A stretch of 9,753 bases of DNA from Verrucomicrobiota bacterium (GTDB lineage Bacteria > Verrucomicrobiota > Verrucomicrobiia > Chthoniobacterales > JAFAMB01), in contig JAFAJU010000315.1 in the NCBI GenBank assembly GCA_019236035.1, positions 1 to 9,753 on the forward strand, given 5' to 3'. Positions 7,838-9,753 of the stretch are shown here, piece after piece. Below the pieces are notes generated by a model. The model saw only the letters and a list, made by a program, of their open reading frames with translations, was not told the origin of the DNA and did not search any database. Made by a program: the position numbers and the translations under genes. Each line of letters opens with the position of its first letter. Position 1 is the stretch's first letter.

Positions 7838-7848
7838 GTTTGAGTGCG

Positions 7849-8238
7849 CTACTCGACGACGTCGAATCCAGCGAACCGCAACGCTTTTACCGCGTCGGCC
7901 AACTGCTGATCTCTTACCAGGACGTAGTCTGTTTCGTAAGTGGCGATGGGGAGAATGCCTATGTTGGACTGCGCAAGCGGCACGGCCACCGAAACCAGAA
8001 TCCCAACCAGATCCAAATCCAGCGGACCCTCTATTTTGAACCCCCGCCAGCCTCGACTGGCGTGCGTGCCACCAGGAACGAACCGATCTTCGCAAATCAC
8101 AGAAAGTTCGTCGCGGGTGCGGCTGATTGAGAGGAAAGATTCACCCACGGCCCAATCCGGAATAGGGGCCTTGGCATCTAACCTACACACCGCAAGCCGC
8201 TCCGGCAGGATGACGAGCTTTAACAAAGGAGGATTCAT
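7849..8238 (-). CDS. Small ACT-domain protein (COG3603-like), 129 aa
   Basis: The ORF runs from ATG (8236-8238) to TAG (complement of 7849-7851). It resembles the small stand-alone ACT-domain proteins that open with LxxLPERLAVCRLDxxxPIPxWA. Here that is LVILPERLAVCRLDAKAPIPDWA at residues 8-30, followed by FLSISRTRDELSVICE (35-50) and GWRGFKIEGPLDLDLVGILVSV (68-89), with the C-terminal ACT half GILPIATYETDYVLVRDQQL and AVKALRFAGFDV. The length of about 130 is normal for two tandem ACT-like folds. ACT folds bind amino acids or other small ligands; this family has no assigned enzymatic reaction and no catalytic residues are seen. It is likely a cytoplasmic ligand-binding or regulatory protein. 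No good Shine-Dalgarno precedes the ATG on this strand. It is divergent from hisS and upstream of the isoaspartyl peptidase gene on the same strand, which is compatible with an amino-acid-related role but does not prove one. Confidence 0.85.
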   Translation of the reverse strand: MNPPLLKLVILPERLAVCRLDAKAPIPDWAVGESFLSISRTRDELSVICEDRFVPGGTHASRGWRGFKIEGPLDLDLVGILVSVAVPLAQSNIGILPIATYETDYVLVRDQQLADAVKALRFAGFDVVE

Positions 8239-8390
8239 GGGGCCGGCAACATGGCATCAAAACGGCCTCAGCGCCAACGACAGTTTTAACGCAAACCCGG
8301 ATTTCGTCAGGCTACATTTTGGGCCGAGCCAAGGATTTCTAAAACCGGTTTGCATTTCTTCGGGTTGAATGCACCTTTCGGCCTCTGTCT
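8239..8390. promoter_or_regulatory. Divergent intergenic region (ACT gene / hisS)
   Basis: These 152 bp separate the ACT gene start from the hisS start and must, by position, supply promoters in both directions. The region is visibly more AT-rich than its flanks. It contains an exact 10-bp palindrome AAACCGGTTT at 8342-8351, 39 nt upstream of the hisS ATG, which could be an operator or chance. I could not identify a convincing -35/-10 pair, T-box motif or terminator-antiterminator. No Shine-Dalgarno precedes hisS. Confidence 0.4.
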
Positions 8391-9644
8391 ATGCAACGGT
8401 TACCCGGGTTCCGTGACTATTACCCAGAGGATTGCGCTTTCCGAAATTACGTCTTCGAGAATTGGCGTCGCGTTGCGCGCGCATTCGGATTTCAGGAGTA
8501 CGATGGCCCGACCCTTGAACCAACGGAACTCTATAAAAAGAAGAGTGGAGACGAATTAAAAACGCAGCTATTCCGGTTCACCGATCAGGGAGGTCGGGAC
8601 GTCTGCATGAAGCCGGAGATGACTCCCACGCTGGCCCGCTTGGTTGCCGCGCGGGAAAGGGACTATCGCAAGCCGATCAAATGGTTCAGCATTTCTCCAT
8701 TCTTCAGGTTTGAAAAACCGCAAAAGGGGCGCCTGCGGGAGTTTTATCAAATCAATTGTGACATCATCGGAGACGATTCTCCGGCCGCCGACGCAGAACT
8801 AATCGCGCTCGCGGTGGCGCTGCACCGGGTCTTTGGGCTCACCGAGGACGATTTTTTCGTGCGAGTCAACAATCGTCATCTCTGGGCCGAGTTCCTGACG
8901 AAGCAGGAAAAGCCCATCGAGCGGTTACCTGAGTTCCTTTCGATTATCGACAAACTTGCACGTGATAGTGCGGAGGTCACCGCGCATAAGCTTAAGGGCT
9001 TCGGCCTTGAACTAGACCAGATTCGAGAGTTTCTGGCGACGCCGGCAGAATCGGTCCCGGGGTTCGGCGGCTTGTTCCGGGAACTGCGCTGGCGCGGCTT
9101 GGAAAGTTTTGTTGAACTTGATCTGACGATCGTTCGAGGACTCGACTACTATACGGGGCTGGTCTTCGAGATTTTTGATCGCAAGAAAGAAAACCGTTCC
9201 CTCGCGGGAGGGGGCCGGTATGACAACCTCGTTTCGGTGATCAGCGATGGCGCGATAGATTTGCCTGCCGCCGGTTTTGCGATTGGGGACGTGACATTTG
9301 CGGACCTGTTGCGGGAACTCGATCACACGAGGATACGCATCGAGGAGGCTCTCGGGACCGGGCTTAGCGCCTTCATCGTGGTCGCCGATGAAAGTCGGCG
9401 GCCGGATGCGATCCGGCTTGCAAGTTCGCTCCGCCAATCCGGTATCACCGTGGACTACTGGTTTCAACCGGCCAAGGTCGGGAGACAATTTCAACAAGCA
9501 GAAGCTCTTCACGCTATCTACGCTATCGTGGTCGGTCAGGAGTGGCCGCAGGTACGCGTTAAGCTTCTTGCGGAACGCAGAGAAGAATTGATTTCGATTG
9601 ATGAACTTCCTGCTCTACTTGGGAACAAAAACATTTCGCCTTAG
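8391..9644 (+). CDS. hisS: Histidyl-tRNA synthetase, 417 aa
   Basis: This class II aminoacyl-tRNA synthetase charges tRNA-His with histidine using ATP in the cytoplasm. The N-terminus LPGFRDYYPEDC with RNYVFENWR (residues 4-26) is the expected start, so the ATG at 8391 is chosen despite no visible Shine-Dalgarno. KPEMTPTLAR (74-83) matches the strand that follows motif 1. Motif 2 is FFRFEKPQKGRLREFYQ (104-120), with the ATP-contacting Arg106. The HisRS-specific signature RGLDYYTGLVFE (249-260) keeps the catalytic arginine Arg249. GGGRYDNL is at 273-280. The motif 3 segment AAGFAIGDVTFADLL (293-307) lacks the ER arginine of the E. coli type. Residues about 325-410 form the anticodon-binding domain. 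The length fits the usual 410-430. aspS follows after 12 bp, so the two are very likely co-transcribed. Confidence 0.97.
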   Translation: MQRLPGFRDYYPEDCAFRNYVFENWRRVARAFGFQEYDGPTLEPTELYKKKSGDELKTQLFRFTDQGGRDVCMKPEMTPTLARLVAARERDYRKPIKWFSISPFFRFEKPQKGRLREFYQINCDIIGDDSPAADAELIALAVALHRVFGLTEDDFFVRVNNRHLWAEFLTKQEKPIERLPEFLSIIDKLARDSAEVTAHKLKGFGLELDQIREFLATPAESVPGFGGLFRELRWRGLESFVELDLTIVRGLDYYTGLVFEIFDRKKENRSLAGGGRYDNLVSVISDGAIDLPAAGFAIGDVTFADLLRELDHTRIRIEEALGTGLSAFIVVADESRRPDAIRLASSLRQSGITVDYWFQPAKVGRQFQQAEALHAIYAIVVGQEWPQVRVKLLAERREELISIDELPALLGNKNISP

Positions 9645-9656
9645 CTGATCGGAGCC

Positions 9657-9753
9657 ATGTACCGCACGCATCATTGCAACGAACTCAGGGCAAACAATGT
9701 GGGTCAGGAAGTAGCACTTGCCGGCTGGGTCGATTCAAGACGCGACCATGGCG
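9657..9753 (+). CDS. aspS: Aspartyl-tRNA synthetase, N-terminal part (3' end outside window)
   Basis: The ORF starts at ATG 9657 and runs off the right edge; 32 codons are visible. The sequence MYRTHHCNELRANNVGQEVA followed by LAGWVDSRRDHG matches the N-terminus of bacterial AspRS. It is the start of the OB-fold anticodon-binding domain, with the characteristic GWV and RRDHG segments. AspRS is a class II synthetase that charges tRNA-Asp; whether this one is discriminating or also charges tRNA-Asn cannot be told without the catalytic domain. GGAG at 9651-9654 may serve as a Shine-Dalgarno but lies only 2 nt from the ATG. The start is 12 bp after the hisS stop, and hisS-aspS adjacency is common in bacteria, supporting an operon. 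Confidence 0.95.
   Translation, partial: MYRTHHCNELRANNVGQEVALAGWVDSRRDHG

Noticed and set aside
7586..8095. 169-codon minus-strand ORF overlapping the peptidase, repeat and ACT gene
   Set aside because: It runs in another frame through two well-supported genes and the palindrome; the composition is Arg-rich shadow.
7822..8130. 102-codon + strand ORF with ATG near the GAAAC repeats
   Set aside because: It lies wholly opposite the ACT gene, whose protein has clear family motifs; this frame has none.

Overview
The window looks like chromosomal DNA from a Verrucomicrobiota bacterium, probably a soil lineage near Chthoniobacterales. That is an inference from the style of the proteins (the HisRS and AspRS N-termini, and a very long exported TPR protein), the moderately high GC content, and the short palindromic and tandem repeats between genes. 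No rRNA or other decisive taxonomic marker is present. There is no sign of phage, plasmid, transposase, CRISPR array or tRNA.

Layout, left to right. (1) The C-terminal part of a GNAT acetyltransferase on the + strand runs in from the left edge. (2) It converges on a 6-kb minus-strand gene for a 2009-residue secreted TPR solenoid protein. The 99-bp gap between the two stop codons is almost entirely a 98-bp near-perfect palindrome. (3) Upstream of the TPR gene is a gap with micro-tandem repeats (9-bp then 8-bp units) and a GC-rich hairpin, followed by a minus-strand gene for an isoaspartyl peptidase/L-asparaginase of the Ntn-hydrolase family. (4) Next is a 195-bp gap with nested inverted repeats and short GAAAC-type repeats, then a minus-strand gene for a small ACT-domain protein. 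(5) A 152-bp divergent intergenic region separates this from hisS on the + strand, followed after 12 bp by the start of aspS, which is cut by the right edge.

How the genes relate. hisS-aspS is a recognisable aminoacyl-tRNA synthetase pair and very likely one transcription unit. The three minus-strand genes (ACT protein, isoaspartyl peptidase, TPR protein) point the same way, but their gaps of 195 and 170 bp are filled with repeats, so co-transcription is uncertain. An amino-acid theme (ligand-binding ACT protein, aspartate-releasing hydrolase, His and Asp tRNA charging) is visible but may be coincidental.

The genes themselves are mostly ordinary. The most unusual content is between them: each convergent or same-strand gap longer than 12 bp carries a different class of palindromic or tandem repeat. 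No new multi-gene system can be supported from this window.
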